DNA of 5,759 nt from Saprospiraceae bacterium (GTDB lineage: Bacteria > Bacteroidota > Bacteroidia > Chitinophagales > Saprospiraceae): positions 1 to 5,759 of the forward strand of contig JALHPW010000357.1 in NCBI GenBank assembly GCA_022842255.1, in the 5' to 3' direction. Shown one piece after another: positions 5,652 through 5,759 of this stretch. Below the pieces are notes generated by a model. It searched no databases and was not told the origin of the DNA. It was given only the letters and a program-made list of their open reading frames with translations. The position numbers and the translations under genes are program-made. Within the stretch, counting starts at the first letter, position 1. Every line of letters starts with the position of its first letter.

Positions 5652-5759
5652 TTACTTCCCCACAACCACCTGTTCCACAATCGTTTCCTTCCCGGTGAAA
5701 ATCCGCAATTGATAGGTCCCGGCAGGCAATTGTTTCAGGTCGAGCGGGATGTTTTGCTC
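5652..5759 (-). CDS. C-terminal end of a T9SS-secreted protein (type A sorting domain), partial
   Basis: Only the last 35 codons and the TAA stop (5652-5654) are inside the window; the gene continues to the right. The visible peptide reads DLKQLPAGTYQLRIFTG, then ETIVEQVVVGK, and stops. This is the ending of the Por-secretion-system (T9SS) type A C-terminal sorting domain: the LPAGTY strand, a second strand, and a short basic end. In this family the domain directs export across the outer membrane by the type IX system and is removed on attachment or release at the cell surface. Nothing can be said of the passenger protein. The domain family is restricted largely to Bacteroidota, which supports the placement of the organism. 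Confidence 0.85.
   Translation of the reverse strand, partial: EQNIPLDLKQLPAGTYQLRIFTGKETIVEQVVVGK

Overview
The window reads as a chromosomal segment of a Bacteroidota bacterium. The reasons are the end of a type IX secretion (T9SS) C-terminal sorting domain at the right edge, a lipoprotein-type prolyl oligopeptidase, TAnnTTTG-like sequences in the one divergent promoter gap, and the absence of clear Shine-Dalgarno sites. The repeat-rich intergenic DNA and moderate GC would suit a Saprospiraceae/Haliscomenobacter-like genome, but that narrower placement is inference only.

Layout from left to right. Positions 1-119 hold the tail of whatever lies to the left plus a strong rho-independent terminator that works on the + strand. 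murB (120-1130, minus) encodes the type I FAD-dependent reductase of peptidoglycan precursor synthesis. The gap upstream of it (1131-1538) is almost filled by a 65-bp tandem array of alternating palindromes. A minus-strand gene of 394 codons (1539-2723) then encodes an exported protein with a signal peptide, a helical segment, a low-complexity linker and an unrecognised C-terminal domain. It is divergent from a + strand gene (2799-4973) for a complete S9A prolyl oligopeptidase with a lipobox; the two share a 75-bp promoter gap. The gap after the peptidase carries a perfect 46-bp inverted repeat, followed by a convergent minus-strand GNAT acetyltransferase (5167-5565). Upstream of the GNAT gene lies a TTGGACAT-type repeat cluster, then the last 35 codons of a minus-strand T9SS-exported protein (5652-5759).

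The genes do not form an obvious pathway or operon. murB is cytoplasmic cell-wall housekeeping, the peptidase and the 394-aa protein are envelope proteins, and the GNAT stands alone. The striking content is intergenic: three different repeat families occupy three of the gaps in under 6 kb. The 65-bp array, with its alternating inverted cores about three helical turns apart, is the best candidate for something undescribed. No RNA gene, CRISPR array, transposase or complete mobile element was seen.
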